64,000 nt of DNA from Corynebacterium spheniscorum (lineage in GTDB: Bacteria > Actinomycetota > Actinomycetes > Mycobacteriales > Mycobacteriaceae): NCBI RefSeq assembly GCF_900113445.1, contig NZ_FOPJ01000001.1, forward strand, positions 248,001 through 312,000, read 5' to 3'. Positions 8,554 to 16,784 of the stretch are shown here, one piece after another; within the stretch, counting starts at the first letter, position 1, and the number at the start of each line of letters is the position of its first letter. The translations under genes and the position numbers were made by a program. The notes under the pieces were generated by a model, which did not search any database, was not told where the DNA came from, and was given only the letters and a program-made list of their open reading frames with translations.

Positions 8554-9390
8554 ATGAAGGTCAGCATTCTCGGTGCCTCCGGCCAACTCGGCACAGCCCT
8601 ACAGCTTTGCGCGCCGCCACACACTCATATCCGCGCCTACACGCACCAACAATTAGATATCAGCGACCGCGAGCAACTTACAGCCATCACCCCGTGCGAT
8701 GTTGTTATTAATGCCTCCGCCTATACCGCGGTGGACCAAGCCGAAAGCAATATCCCGGCTGCCGTAGCGGTCAACACCATCGGCCCAGCACTGCTTGCCG
8801 AACACTGCGAAACCATCGGCGCCCGGCTCCTGCATATTTCCACCGACTATGTTTTCGGCCCCGAGCAACCTCAACGCCCCCTAAAACCAGAAGACCCCAC
8901 TGGGTTACCAGCCACCGTTTATGGGCGCAGCAAACTAGCCGGAGAACTGACCTTACGCGGCCGCCCCGAGGTCACAACCATTCGGACCGCCTGGGTATAT
9001 TCCGGGAATCTGCTGCCAGATCACCGTGACTTCCTCAGCACCATGATCCGCCTAGCCACCGGCGACCCAGCCCAAGAAATCACCGTCGTGGATGACCAAT
9101 ACGGCAACCCCACCTACGTGGTTGACTTAGCCCGCGCCCTCTGGGATCTAGTAGCTGAGGAAAATAGCGCTGAGCTGCTGCATCTCGTCGGTAGCGGCCA
9201 AGCTACCTGGTGCGAGTTAGCCCGTGAAATCTTCCAAGCCATCGGCGCGGATCCACAGCGCGTTCGCCCCATCTCCACCGCCGAATATCCCACCGCGGCG
9301 CCCCGGCCTGCCTGGTCAGTTCTAGCCTCCTCACGGGCTCTGCCAGAGTGGCGTAATGGGGTTTTCCGGGCTGTGACCGGTACCCTCTGA
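8554..9390 (+). CDS. rmlD: dTDP-4-dehydrorhamnose reductase RmlD
   Basis: A 278-residue short-chain reductase that makes dTDP-L-rhamnose, the sugar of the galactan-peptidoglycan linker. The NADPH-binding motif VSILGASGQLGTAL lies at the N-terminus. The catalytic set is seen as the Ser/Thr in ISTDYVFG and YGRSK (Tyr-x3-Lys). The start is placed at ATG 8554, where homology begins; a GAGGAG site lies 15 bases upstream, slightly far. The open frame extends 12 codons further upstream. The wbbL gene follows after 5 bp. Confidence 0.9.
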   Translation: MKVSILGASGQLGTALQLCAPPHTHIRAYTHQQLDISDREQLTAITPCDVVINASAYTAVDQAESNIPAAVAVNTIGPALLAEHCETIGARLLHISTDYVFGPEQPQRPLKPEDPTGLPATVYGRSKLAGELTLRGRPEVTTIRTAWVYSGNLLPDHRDFLSTMIRLATGDPAQEITVVDDQYGNPTYVVDLARALWDLVAEENSAELLHLVGSGQATWCELAREIFQAIGADPQRVRPISTAEYPTAAPRPAWSVLASSRALPEWRNGVFRAVTGTL

Positions 9391-9395
9391 AGGTT

Positions 9396-10307
9396 GTGAC
9401 TACCCCTCAGCCAGAACCCGTATCGAGTACCCAGCAACCCCTGGGTGTCATTACGGTGACCTACTCGCCCGGCCGGCACCTGCGTGCCTTCCTGGACTCC
9501 CTACCCACCGATGTGGAGATCATCCTCGCTGACAATGGCTCCACCGACGGGGTTCCAGAAAAAGAAGCAGCCGACCGCCCGAATATCACCTTCCTGCCCA
9601 CCGGCGGAAATATCGGTTATGGCTCCGCAATTAACATGGCCGCCACATTCCTCAAAGAACAGCGGCAGGTCGATCCCGAGTTCTTCTTAGTCAGCAACCC
9701 CGACGTCGTCTTCACCCCAGGCGCCGTCGAGGAACTAATTGCCTGTGCCCGCCGCCACCCACAAGCTGGCGCCGTCGGGCCGCTGATCCGGGAAGCTGAT
9801 GGCAGCATCTATCCCTCAGCACGCAACCTTCCCAACCTCAAAAACGGCATCGGGCATGCCCTTTTAGGTGCCGTGTGGAAGAGCAACCCCTTCTCGCAGG
9901 CGTATCTCGCCGAACACGATATGGATAGCGAGCACACCTGTGGCTGGCTCTCCGGATCCTGTTTATTGCTTCGCTGGGATGCCTTCGAGGAAATCGGCGG
10001 ATTCGATGAGCGCTACTTCATGTACATGGAGGACGTGGACCTCGGAGATCGTTTAGGGCGCGCAGGCTATAGCAATGTGTATTGCCCACGCGCTGAAATT
10101 AGTCACGACAAGGGACATTCTGCAGGCAAACACCCGGAAGTAGTATTGCCCGCCCACCACGCCAGCGCCTATCGCTACCAAGCTGACCGACTCAGCGCCT
10201 GGTATCTAGCCCCAGTGCGCGCCGCTTTATGGGTGGGCCTGAAAGTTCGTGGCCTGATTGCGGTGAGCTGCGCCAAGCAGCGCCGCGCCAAGAAGGAAGA
10301 GGATTAA
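9396..10307 (+). CDS. wbbL: Rhamnosyltransferase WbbL (GT2)
   Basis: A 303-residue family 2 glycosyltransferase. Orthologues add rhamnose to decaprenyl-diphospho-GlcNAc, starting the linker between peptidoglycan and arabinogalactan. Seen: the nucleotide-binding motif ILADNGSTDG (about residues 44-53), the SNPDVVF metal-site region and the acceptor-site EDVDLGDRLGRAGY. GTG start 9396 is 5 bp after the rmlD stop. The next gene, the mannose-1-phosphate guanylyltransferase, starts 6 bp downstream, matching Rv3266c-Rv3265c-Rv3264c. Confidence 0.92.
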   Translation: MTTPQPEPVSSTQQPLGVITVTYSPGRHLRAFLDSLPTDVEIILADNGSTDGVPEKEAADRPNITFLPTGGNIGYGSAINMAATFLKEQRQVDPEFFLVSNPDVVFTPGAVEELIACARRHPQAGAVGPLIREADGSIYPSARNLPNLKNGIGHALLGAVWKSNPFSQAYLAEHDMDSEHTCGWLSGSCLLLRWDAFEEIGGFDERYFMYMEDVDLGDRLGRAGYSNVYCPRAEISHDKGHSAGKHPEVVLPAHHASAYRYQADRLSAWYLAPVRAALWVGLKVRGLIAVSCAKQRRAKKEED

Positions 10308-10313
10308 TCCGAG

Positions 10314-11393
10314 ATGAGTTCTGCACACACCACTGACGCCGTCATCCTGGTCGGCGGCAAGGGCACGCGACTGCGTCCCCTGACGGTCAACACCCCAAAG
10401 CCGATGTTGCCCACCGCCGGCTACCCCTTCCTCAAGCACCTGCTGGCCCGCATCGCCGAAGCTGGAATCACCCACGTCATCCTCGGCACCAGTTACCGGG
10501 CTGAAGTCTTCGAAGAATACTTCGGAGATGGCTCCGATATGGGTCTTGAGATTGAATACGTCGTAGAAAAAGAAGCCCTCGGCACCGGCGGAGCCATCCG
10601 CAATGTCTATGACAAACTGCGCTATGACAACGCCATGATCTTCAATGGTGACGTGTTGGCGGGAACAGATCTCAGCGGCATTCTCGCCACCCATGAGGCC
10701 CACCAAGCCGATGTCACCATGCACCTTGTGCGCGTAGCGGACCCCAGCGCCTTCGGTTGCGTACCCACCGATAGCGAAGGCCGCGTCACCGACTTCCTGG
10801 AAAAAACCGAAGATCCGCCGACCGATCAAATCAACGCCGGCTGCTATGTCTTCCGCAAAGAAATGATCGCCAAGATCCCCACCGGCCGCGTCGTGTCGGT
10901 GGAGCGCGAAACCTTCCCGCAATTCCTCGTCGAAGGTGCCCGAGTCTTCGGGCATGTCGATGCCGCCTACTGGCGGGATATGGGACGCCCGGAAGACTTC
11001 GTGCGCGGAAGCTCCGACTTGGTGCGCGGCATTGCACGTTCCCCGCTGCTGAGTGGACGCACTGGTGAAGCCCTTGTTGATGAAACCGCCGGCATTCGTG
11101 ATGGCGTGATTCTCGTGGGCGGTACCGCCGTTGGCCGCGGAACTGAGATCGGTGCTGGCTGCCGTCTCGATGACACGGTGGTTTTCGATGGAGTCACCAT
11201 CGAACCCGGCGCCATCATCAAAAATTCGATCATTGCCTCCGGGGTCACCATCGGCGCGAATTGTCGTATTAGTGACTGCGTGATCGGCGAAGGCGCCCAG
11301 ATTGGGGCACGCTGCGAACTGCGCGCCGGGATGCGCATTTGGCCGGGTGTGGTCATCCCGGATACCGGCATTCGCTTTAGTTCAGATGCCTAG
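10314..11393 (+). CDS. Mannose-1-phosphate guanylyltransferase (GDP-mannose pyrophosphorylase)
   Basis: A 359-residue nucleotidyltransferase with the signature GGKGTRLRPLT at the N-terminus followed by TPKPMLPTAG, the EALGTGGAI and FNGDVL motifs, and a C-terminal left-handed beta-helix of hexapeptide repeats (GTEIGAGCRLDDTVV and ASGVTIGANCRISD). It makes GDP-mannose from mannose-1-phosphate for lipomannan, PIMs and glycoproteins. It works after PmmA and ManA, encoded 2 to 5 kb downstream. Orthologues carry the confusing names manB (Rv3264c) and rmlA2, so no symbol is given. Confidence 0.9.
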   Translation: MSSAHTTDAVILVGGKGTRLRPLTVNTPKPMLPTAGYPFLKHLLARIAEAGITHVILGTSYRAEVFEEYFGDGSDMGLEIEYVVEKEALGTGGAIRNVYDKLRYDNAMIFNGDVLAGTDLSGILATHEAHQADVTMHLVRVADPSAFGCVPTDSEGRVTDFLEKTEDPPTDQINAGCYVFRKEMIAKIPTGRVVSVERETFPQFLVEGARVFGHVDAAYWRDMGRPEDFVRGSSDLVRGIARSPLLSGRTGEALVDETAGIRDGVILVGGTAVGRGTEIGAGCRLDDTVVFDGVTIEPGAIIKNSIIASGVTIGANCRISDCVIGEGAQIGARCELRAGMRIWPGVVIPDTGIRFSSDA

Positions 11394-11493
11394 CTTTTAG
11401 GTGGAGCGACACGCCGACCTTGTTATGAAAACATAGGCACACCACTACATGTAGTACCCCCTTTGTTTACCCCCGAAGAGTGGTTGATGTAAG

Positions 11494-11596
11494 TGGTGTG
11501 ACTGGTGTGAATATTGACGTGCTCTTTCTGATTTTCTCACCCCAAGATCACCCAATTGGGTTGACGATATCTAGTGGATCGGTGTGTAATCACACC
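11494..11596 (+). promoter_or_regulatory. GGTGTG-type repeats in the whcD upstream region
   Basis: Tandem TGGTGTGAC and TGGTGTGAA (11494-11502 and 11503-11511) are followed about 70 bases later by the perfect inverted repeat GGTGTG-TAAT-CACACC (11581-11596), 38 bases before the whcD start. The same GGTGTG core occurs in all three. A TTGACG hexamer lies between them at 11561-11566. The set is a plausible operator, but no known factor is assigned; the 4-base spacing does not fit the GlxR site. Confidence 0.45.
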
Positions 11597-11633
11597 AGTG
11601 TTACTTGCAGGCCCCCAAGGAAAGGATGATGGC

Positions 11634-11933
11634 GTGGAAGATATGGCTGACAACGCCGTTATCCGTAGTGGCTCTGCCATGGAATTAAGCCTCGACGATC
11701 TCTTCGGGGCAGTGGAACAAGAATGGCAAGACCAAGCCCTCTGTGCACAAACCGACCCAGAGGCATTCTTCCCAGAAAAGGGAGGATCCACCCGTGAAGC
11801 AAAGCGCATCTGCCAAGCATGCTCAGTCCGCGATGAATGCTTGGAATACGCCCTAGAGCATGATGAGCGCTTCGGTATCTGGGGTGGGCTTTCTGATCGT
11901 GAACGCCGCCGCCTCAAGCGTCGCCTAGGCTAA
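11634..11933 (+). CDS. whcD: WhiB-family iron-sulfur regulator WhcD (WhiB2 type)
   Basis: About 99 residues. The WhiB domain has the four cluster Cys: one in QALCAQTD, then ICQACSVRDEC (Cys-x2-Cys-x5-Cys). It is followed by the GIWGG turn and a basic tail (RERRRLKRRLG) for DNA binding. WhiB2/WhcD proteins control septation and division genes. The start is set at GTG 11634 because AAGGAAAGGA sits 6 bases upstream; the frame is open 20 codons further but those codons look non-coding. ATG 11643 is an alternative. Position between the mannose genes and the Rv3259-like gene matches C. glutamicum and Mycobacterium. Confidence 0.88.
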   Translation: MEDMADNAVIRSGSAMELSLDDLFGAVEQEWQDQALCAQTDPEAFFPEKGGSTREAKRICQACSVRDECLEYALEHDERFGIWGGLSDRERRRLKRRLG

Positions 11934-11943
11934 AAACTATCCC

Positions 11944-12399
11944 CTACCACTGGAAATCCGGGTCAATATCCCGCGGATCCAGGTTCAAATGGGTCGCCAC
12001 TAAAGAGGTCATCACCACATGCAAAAGCTCAGCGCGCTGCGCTGAGTTAGCGGCGCGTTCTTCCACAGGCATCCGGAAAACCACCAAACGCGCCCGCGTT
12101 GGACGGTTATGGCGATCAATCCCCGCCGGAATAATCCGGCCCAAAGGCACCGGACCATCCGCAAAAATCTCATCCGGCAGCACCGTCATATCAGCGCGCA
12201 AACGCATCCGCGGGACGGTATCCACCGCAATATCCAAAGCGGCTAATTGCTCCGGGAACATGTGATAGATCGGGGCATAGGCCTCCAACACCGCACGGTC
12301 AAAAGCCTGTGCCCTGGTGCGCCGCCGCGGCACTCCTTCCGGAAGCAACGGACCCCGAAGACCGCGCCCGCGTTTATCCCGAAAAGCCCTGGTGTGCAT
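11944..12399 (-). CDS. Zincin-like metallopeptidase family protein (Rv3259-like), degenerate active site
   Basis: A 151-residue protein of the actinobacterial family usually called metallopeptidase family protein (PF06262-like). Recognisable parts are RGPLLPEGVPRRRTRAQAFD, the VLEAYAPI segment, DGPVPLGRIIPAGIDR and RARLVVFRMPVEERA. In the place of the HExxH helix it reads LLHVVMTSLVATHLNLDP, so the catalytic Glu and the second zinc His are missing. It is convergent with whcD (10 bp between stops) and divergent from the DUF3499 gene. It is conserved in position, but enzymatic activity is unlikely. Confidence 0.78.
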   Translation of the reverse strand: MHTRAFRDKRGRGLRGPLLPEGVPRRRTRAQAFDRAVLEAYAPIYHMFPEQLAALDIAVDTVPRMRLRADMTVLPDEIFADGPVPLGRIIPAGIDRHNRPTRARLVVFRMPVEERAANSAQRAELLHVVMTSLVATHLNLDPRDIDPDFQW

Positions 12400-12493
12400 G
12401 CGGCCTAGATTAGGCGCTCGATGCCAGGCACTTAAGGTGCCGCGCCGGGGGTGGGCTACAAAAACCTCAAGTTAACATCTAGACTTCTGATTC

Positions 12494-12904
12494 GTGAGTC
12501 AATTTCGTCGCTGTTCTCGTCCCGCATGCGGTAAACCCGCCGTCGCAACACTGACCTACGCCTACGCTGAATCCACCGCCGTCGTAGGCCCTTTGGCACC
12601 CCAATCTGATCCGCACTCTTGGGACCTATGCGAAGAACACGCACAGCGCATCACCGCACCGCTGGGGTGGGAAATGCTGCGGGTAGACACCATCCAACAA
12701 GACGATGATGATGACCTCACCGCCTTAGCCGAAGCCGTCCGTGAAGCCGGCCTTGGCCCCCAACGCCACGGTTCAGGGCTCATGGAACCCCATGATTTCC
12801 AAGCCACCCCAGATCCCGGCCGCCACCCGGTGTATCGCGAGCGCAAGAAAGAAGCCCGCCGCGCACACCTCAGGCTCATCCGCACCGAAGATCTCGAAGA
12901 TTAA
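12494..12904 (+). CDS. DUF3499 family protein (Rv3258c-like)
   Basis: A 136-residue protein starting at GTG 12494 with the family signature RRCSRPACGKPAVATLTYAY, a Cys-x4-Cys pair that may bind metal, followed by a second site DLCEEHAQRITAPLGWEML. The C-terminus is basic and polar. Orthologues lie between whiB2 and the phosphomannomutase gene in mycobacteria and corynebacteria. Function is unknown. A large hairpin follows the stop codon. Confidence 0.85.
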   Translation: MSQFRRCSRPACGKPAVATLTYAYAESTAVVGPLAPQSDPHSWDLCEEHAQRITAPLGWEMLRVDTIQQDDDDDLTALAEAVREAGLGPQRHGSGLMEPHDFQATPDPGRHPVYRERKKEARRAHLRLIRTEDLED

Positions 12905-12919
12905 AACTCACACCTATTT

Positions 12920-12986
12920 AAGCGCTGGCACTGGGAGTTCACTGTGAGATTATTGAATCCACAGTACGCAGTACCAGCGCTTTGCT
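12920..12986 (+). terminator. Large hairpin between the DUF3499 gene and pmmA
   Basis: AAGCGCTGG (12920-12928) pairs with CCAGCGCTT (12974-12982). The stem continues through ACTG/CAGT and has an inner ACTGTG/CACAGT arm. A short T-rich stretch (TTTGCTCT) follows. It probably ends the DUF3499 transcript; an attenuator role cannot be excluded. Confidence 0.6.
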
Positions 12987-13059
12987 CTGCCAAGGATAGA
13001 ATCACGCCTGATCTCACCCACACTATTCTCGGCCCAAATTTAAGGACAGCACACGCTCC

Positions 13060-14445
13060 ATGAGTATCTCAGCCGGCACCTATACCCGCGATGAACTGCA
13101 GCGCATCATCAAAGCCTATGATGTTCGCGGCGTAGTAGGAGAAGACATCACCGTCCCCTTCGTCCGAGACCTCGGCGAAGCCTATGGTGAGCTCCTCCGC
13201 CACGAAGGAGAAACCAACCTCAGCATCGGCTATGACATGCGCCCCAGCTCCCCGGAACTCGCGCAAGCCTTCGCCGAAGGAGCCGCAGCACGTGGACTCA
13301 ACGTCGATATCATCGGCCTAGCCAGCACAGATGAGCTCTACTATGCCGCCGGTAGCCGCAATAGCGCCGGCGCCATGTTCACCGCCAGCCACAACCCAGC
13401 CAAATACAATGGCATCAAACTCTGCCGCGCTGGAGCCACCCCAGTCGGTCAAGAATCCGGCCTCCGAGAAATCATCAACTATCTGGTCGAAGGCCTTGAT
13501 GACCTTGATGTGGAGCCGGGCAATATCACCAGCTCCGATATCCTCAGCGACTACGCCCAGCACCTCCGCGAACTGGTGGACCTGCAGAATATCCGCCCGC
13601 TGGTTGTTGCCGTGGATGCCGCCAATGGCATGGCCGGGCTCACCGTCCCGGAAGTATTCCGTGGCCTACCCATCGAACTAAAGCCCTTGTACTTCGAACT
13701 CGATGGCACCTTCCCCAACCACGAGGCCAACCCGCTAGATCCCAAGAACCTCGTGGATCTTCAAAAATTCACCCCAGAGGTTGGTGCCGATATTGGTCTT
13801 GCCTTTGATGGTGACGCGGACCGCTGCTTCGTGGTGGATGAAAAAGGCCAACCCGTTAGCCCCTCCGCCATCACCGGTCTGGTGGCCAAACGCTACCTAG
13901 CTACTAACCCCGGCGCGAAGATCATCCACAACCTCATTACCTCCCGAGCGGTCCCAGAAATCATTAGCGAAAATGGCGGCACCGCCATTCGCACCCGCGT
14001 GGGCCATAGCTTCATCAAAGCCACCATGGCCGAAACCGGCGCGACCTTCGGTGGCGAGCACTCCGCGCACTACTACTTCGCTGATTTCTATAACGCCGAC
14101 TCCGGCATCATCGCCGCCTTGCATGTTCTCGCCGCCCTAGGTGAAGGCACCCAGCAGCTTTCCCAACTCATGGCCGAATACACCCGGTATGCAGCCAGCG
14201 GCGAGATCAACTCCACCGTGGCGGACCAATGTGCCGCCACCCAAGCAGTCCTGGATGCTTTTGCTGATCGCATCGCCGAGGTCGATGAACTCGACGGTGT
14301 CACCGTCAGCCTTAAAGGCACCCCAGCCTGGTTCAATCTCCGCGCCTCCAATACGGAGCCGCTGCTTCGCCTGAACGTGGAAGCACCCACAAAAACCGAG
14401 GTCGATCACCTAGTTGAAGAAATTCTCGGGATCATCCGCAACTAA
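13060..14445 (+). CDS. pmmA: Phosphomannomutase
   Basis: A 461-residue alpha-D-phosphohexomutase converting mannose-6-phosphate to mannose-1-phosphate. Visible sites are the phosphoserine loop TASHNPAKYNGIK, the magnesium loop DGDADRCF, the sugar-binding GGEHSAHYYF and the phosphate-binding RASNTEPLLRLN near the C-terminus. It works between ManA and the guanylyltransferase. The order pmmA, Rv3256c-like, manA is the conserved Rv3257c-Rv3256c-Rv3255c arrangement. Confidence 0.93.
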   Translation: MSISAGTYTRDELQRIIKAYDVRGVVGEDITVPFVRDLGEAYGELLRHEGETNLSIGYDMRPSSPELAQAFAEGAAARGLNVDIIGLASTDELYYAAGSRNSAGAMFTASHNPAKYNGIKLCRAGATPVGQESGLREIINYLVEGLDDLDVEPGNITSSDILSDYAQHLRELVDLQNIRPLVVAVDAANGMAGLTVPEVFRGLPIELKPLYFELDGTFPNHEANPLDPKNLVDLQKFTPEVGADIGLAFDGDADRCFVVDEKGQPVSPSAITGLVAKRYLATNPGAKIIHNLITSRAVPEIISENGGTAIRTRVGHSFIKATMAETGATFGGEHSAHYYFADFYNADSGIIAALHVLAALGEGTQQLSQLMAEYTRYAASGEINSTVADQCAATQAVLDAFADRIAEVDELDGVTVSLKGTPAWFNLRASNTEPLLRLNVEAPTKTEVDHLVEEILGIIRN

Positions 14446-14558
14446 CCAACCCCCAGCCACCCAATCGGATGAGGGAACCTTCCAGGGCTTGCGCACGTTA
14501 AGAAAACAGAAAAGCGATATTCGCGCAGCAAGTTATAGAAGGGACCTCTCCGATCACC

Positions 14559-15587
14559 GTGGACCATTCTCACAAGGCTGCCGAAGAAGCCCAATTTTTC
14601 GACCTCGCCCACGAAGGCGCCCACATCCGCGCCATCAGCAACAGCCTGTCAGGTGACCCCCTCGGCCTCAAGGAACTCCACCCGCGCAGCATCGTGGTCC
14701 TAGTTAGCTCCGAACGCGCCCGCCGCGCCGCCGAGCTCGCCATCAGTCTTAACGAGCCTCTCCCGCTCCCGGTACTCATCACGCACACGCTCCCGGACTA
14801 TATCGGGCCCCTAGATGTGCTCTGTGCTGCCGGCCCACAGCTGCAAGAAGAACACCTCCAAGCCATCAGCATCGCTGCGCAGCGCGGTTGCCCCACCGTG
14901 GTAGTGGGCTGTGGCCAGGGCTTGGCAGAAGATGATCTCCCCAGTGCAGTGCTGCGCGCCGAACTTCCCGCCGGAGGCGCTCACCCCGAAAAGATCTCCC
15001 TAAGCCGGGTAGTCATCGCGGTGCACCAACTGATTCACCAGGCCAGCGGTAAGTCAGAAGAAAACTACGGTGAGCTCGCGGATGCTGTGGACCAGGAATT
15101 AGAAAGCTGCGCCCCCAACCGTGATGAGGTTCTTAACCCAGCACGCCAATTAGCTTTGGCGGCAAGCGGACACCGCGTACTGCACACCTTCGAGCCCCGC
15201 TGCCCGCAGATCCCGCGGGCGGTGGCACGCTGCGTGGCCGCCGAATGGGCGGCTAAGGCGATGAGCTGTGGTTTGGTGGAACCCGTCGAATTATCCGAGG
15301 TGTTAGTGGCGGAAGCCGAAGCCTCCCGTAGTGGTGAAGTCGATGACATCTTTTATGATCCGCTGATTGATGGCCCCGCGGCGGTGCTACCGTTGAGGGT
15401 TGTTGTTTGGTCATCGACGTTGGCTGATGCTGGTGCGGAAGCATTACATGTTCCCGCAGGAGCCCGCATTGAAATACCTTCTGAGGTACATGAACAAGCT
15501 TTAAGTCCGCTGGCAATAGCGCTGACCTTGATGGTCAGGGGAGTCGCCGCGGCAATTTATGATGGTGAAGAAGCGGAGGAAAAGTAG
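14559..15587 (+). CDS. Rv3256c-like protein of the mannose operon (SIS-like)
   Basis: A 342-residue protein starting at GTG 14559 with an AAGGGA site upstream. It resembles the actinobacterial Rv3256c/TobH-like family, related to the C-terminal half of phosphoglucose/phosphomannose isomerases. Two Rossmann-like segments are visible (SIVVLVSSERARRAAELA and GCPTVVVGCGQGLAEDD). Its stop is immediately followed by the manA start (TAGATG), so they are translationally coupled. The role is not established; the context suggests a part in mannose-phosphate metabolism. Confidence 0.75.
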   Translation: MDHSHKAAEEAQFFDLAHEGAHIRAISNSLSGDPLGLKELHPRSIVVLVSSERARRAAELAISLNEPLPLPVLITHTLPDYIGPLDVLCAAGPQLQEEHLQAISIAAQRGCPTVVVGCGQGLAEDDLPSAVLRAELPAGGAHPEKISLSRVVIAVHQLIHQASGKSEENYGELADAVDQELESCAPNRDEVLNPARQLALAASGHRVLHTFEPRCPQIPRAVARCVAAEWAAKAMSCGLVEPVELSEVLVAEAEASRSGEVDDIFYDPLIDGPAAVLPLRVVVWSSTLADAGAEALHVPAGARIEIPSEVHEQALSPLAIALTLMVRGVAAAIYDGEEAEEK

Positions 15588-16784
15588 ATGCAGCAGCTGC
15601 ACGGAAGTACCCGGGCCTACCCCTGGGGCTCACGCAGCCTCATCTCTGGACTGCGTGGCGAACCCGCCACTGAAAAACCCGAAGCTGAGATTTGGTACGG
15701 CGCGCACCCAGCAGCCCCAGCAACCCTCGGGGTAGGGGAAAAGGCCCGCGGCCTTGATGATGTGATCGCCACCGACCCGGTGCACTACTTAGGGCGCGAT
15801 GTTGCCGGCGCTTTCCACGGCGAACTGCCTTTCTTATTGAAAATTCTGGCCGCCGATGAGCCACTGTCCCTGCAGGCGCACCCCTCCAGTGCCATTGCGC
15901 GCGAGGGATTTGAGCGAGAAAACGCGGCCGGTATTGCACTAAGTGCCCCGAATCGCAATTACAAGGACCCAAACCATAAACCTGAGTTAATTGTGGCGTT
16001 AACCGAATTCGACGCCATGGCTGGTTTCCGTCCCTTGGAGAAAACCCGGGAACTATTTGAGCTGCTCAATTGCCCCGAATTGGACCGCTATCTCACCATG
16101 CTGGAAGAAAACCCAGCCTGCGAGAGCGCGAATTTACGGGCCCTATTTACCACCTGGATCACCATTCCCGGCACCGTCCGCCACGGGCTTATCGAGGCAC
16201 TCATTAACGCCGCCCAACCGCACCGCGATCGCCAAGACTGGATGGGCTTTTGCCTAAACAACATCATCCAGCTCAATGAGCGTTACCCCGGGGACGTCGG
16301 CGTATTAGGGGCGCTGCTGCTCAACCATGTGCGTCTCCAACCCGGCGAGGCCGTCTACCTCGCCGCCTGCCACCTGCACGCCTATATTCGCGGCATGGGT
16401 GTAGAAATCATGGCGAATTCCGACAATGTTTTACGCGGCGGCCTTACCTCCAAATACGTGGACGTCCCGGAATTAGTCAAAGTCCTGGATTTCCACTCCA
16501 TGGCGGAGCCAATTGTTGCCCGCGATGGCGAAAACCCACATCAGGAATACCCGGTCCCCGCTAAGGAATATCGCCTCTTCCGCCACCTCTTAAAGCCCGG
16601 CGAAGAATTAACTATCGACTTCCCCGGCCCCGTTATTGCGCTGTGCATTCGCGGGCAGATCAGTGTGGGCGATAAAGAAATTCAGCCCACCGAATCACTA
16701 TGGATTTCCGCCAGCGACCCCGCAACGCAGGCGAAAAACATTGCTGCGGACACCACCGCGGAACTCTTTATCGCCACCACCTAG
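15588..16784 (+). CDS. manA: Mannose-6-phosphate isomerase, type I
   Basis: A 398-residue zinc-dependent isomerase linking fructose-6-phosphate and mannose-6-phosphate. The N-terminal YPWGSRSLI motif, zinc ligands in LQAHPSS and NHKPELIVALT, and the C-terminal signature GVEIMANSDNVLRGGLTSKYVD are all present. It is the last gene of the mannose group on this strand and its stop overlaps the stop of the oppositely oriented Pro/Thr-rich gene by 4 bp. Confidence 0.93.
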   Translation: MQQLHGSTRAYPWGSRSLISGLRGEPATEKPEAEIWYGAHPAAPATLGVGEKARGLDDVIATDPVHYLGRDVAGAFHGELPFLLKILAADEPLSLQAHPSSAIAREGFERENAAGIALSAPNRNYKDPNHKPELIVALTEFDAMAGFRPLEKTRELFELLNCPELDRYLTMLEENPACESANLRALFTTWITIPGTVRHGLIEALINAAQPHRDRQDWMGFCLNNIIQLNERYPGDVGVLGALLLNHVRLQPGEAVYLAACHLHAYIRGMGVEIMANSDNVLRGGLTSKYVDVPELVKVLDFHSMAEPIVARDGENPHQEYPVPAKEYRLFRHLLKPGEELTIDFPGPVIALCIRGQISVGDKEIQPTESLWISASDPATQAKNIAADTTAELFIATT

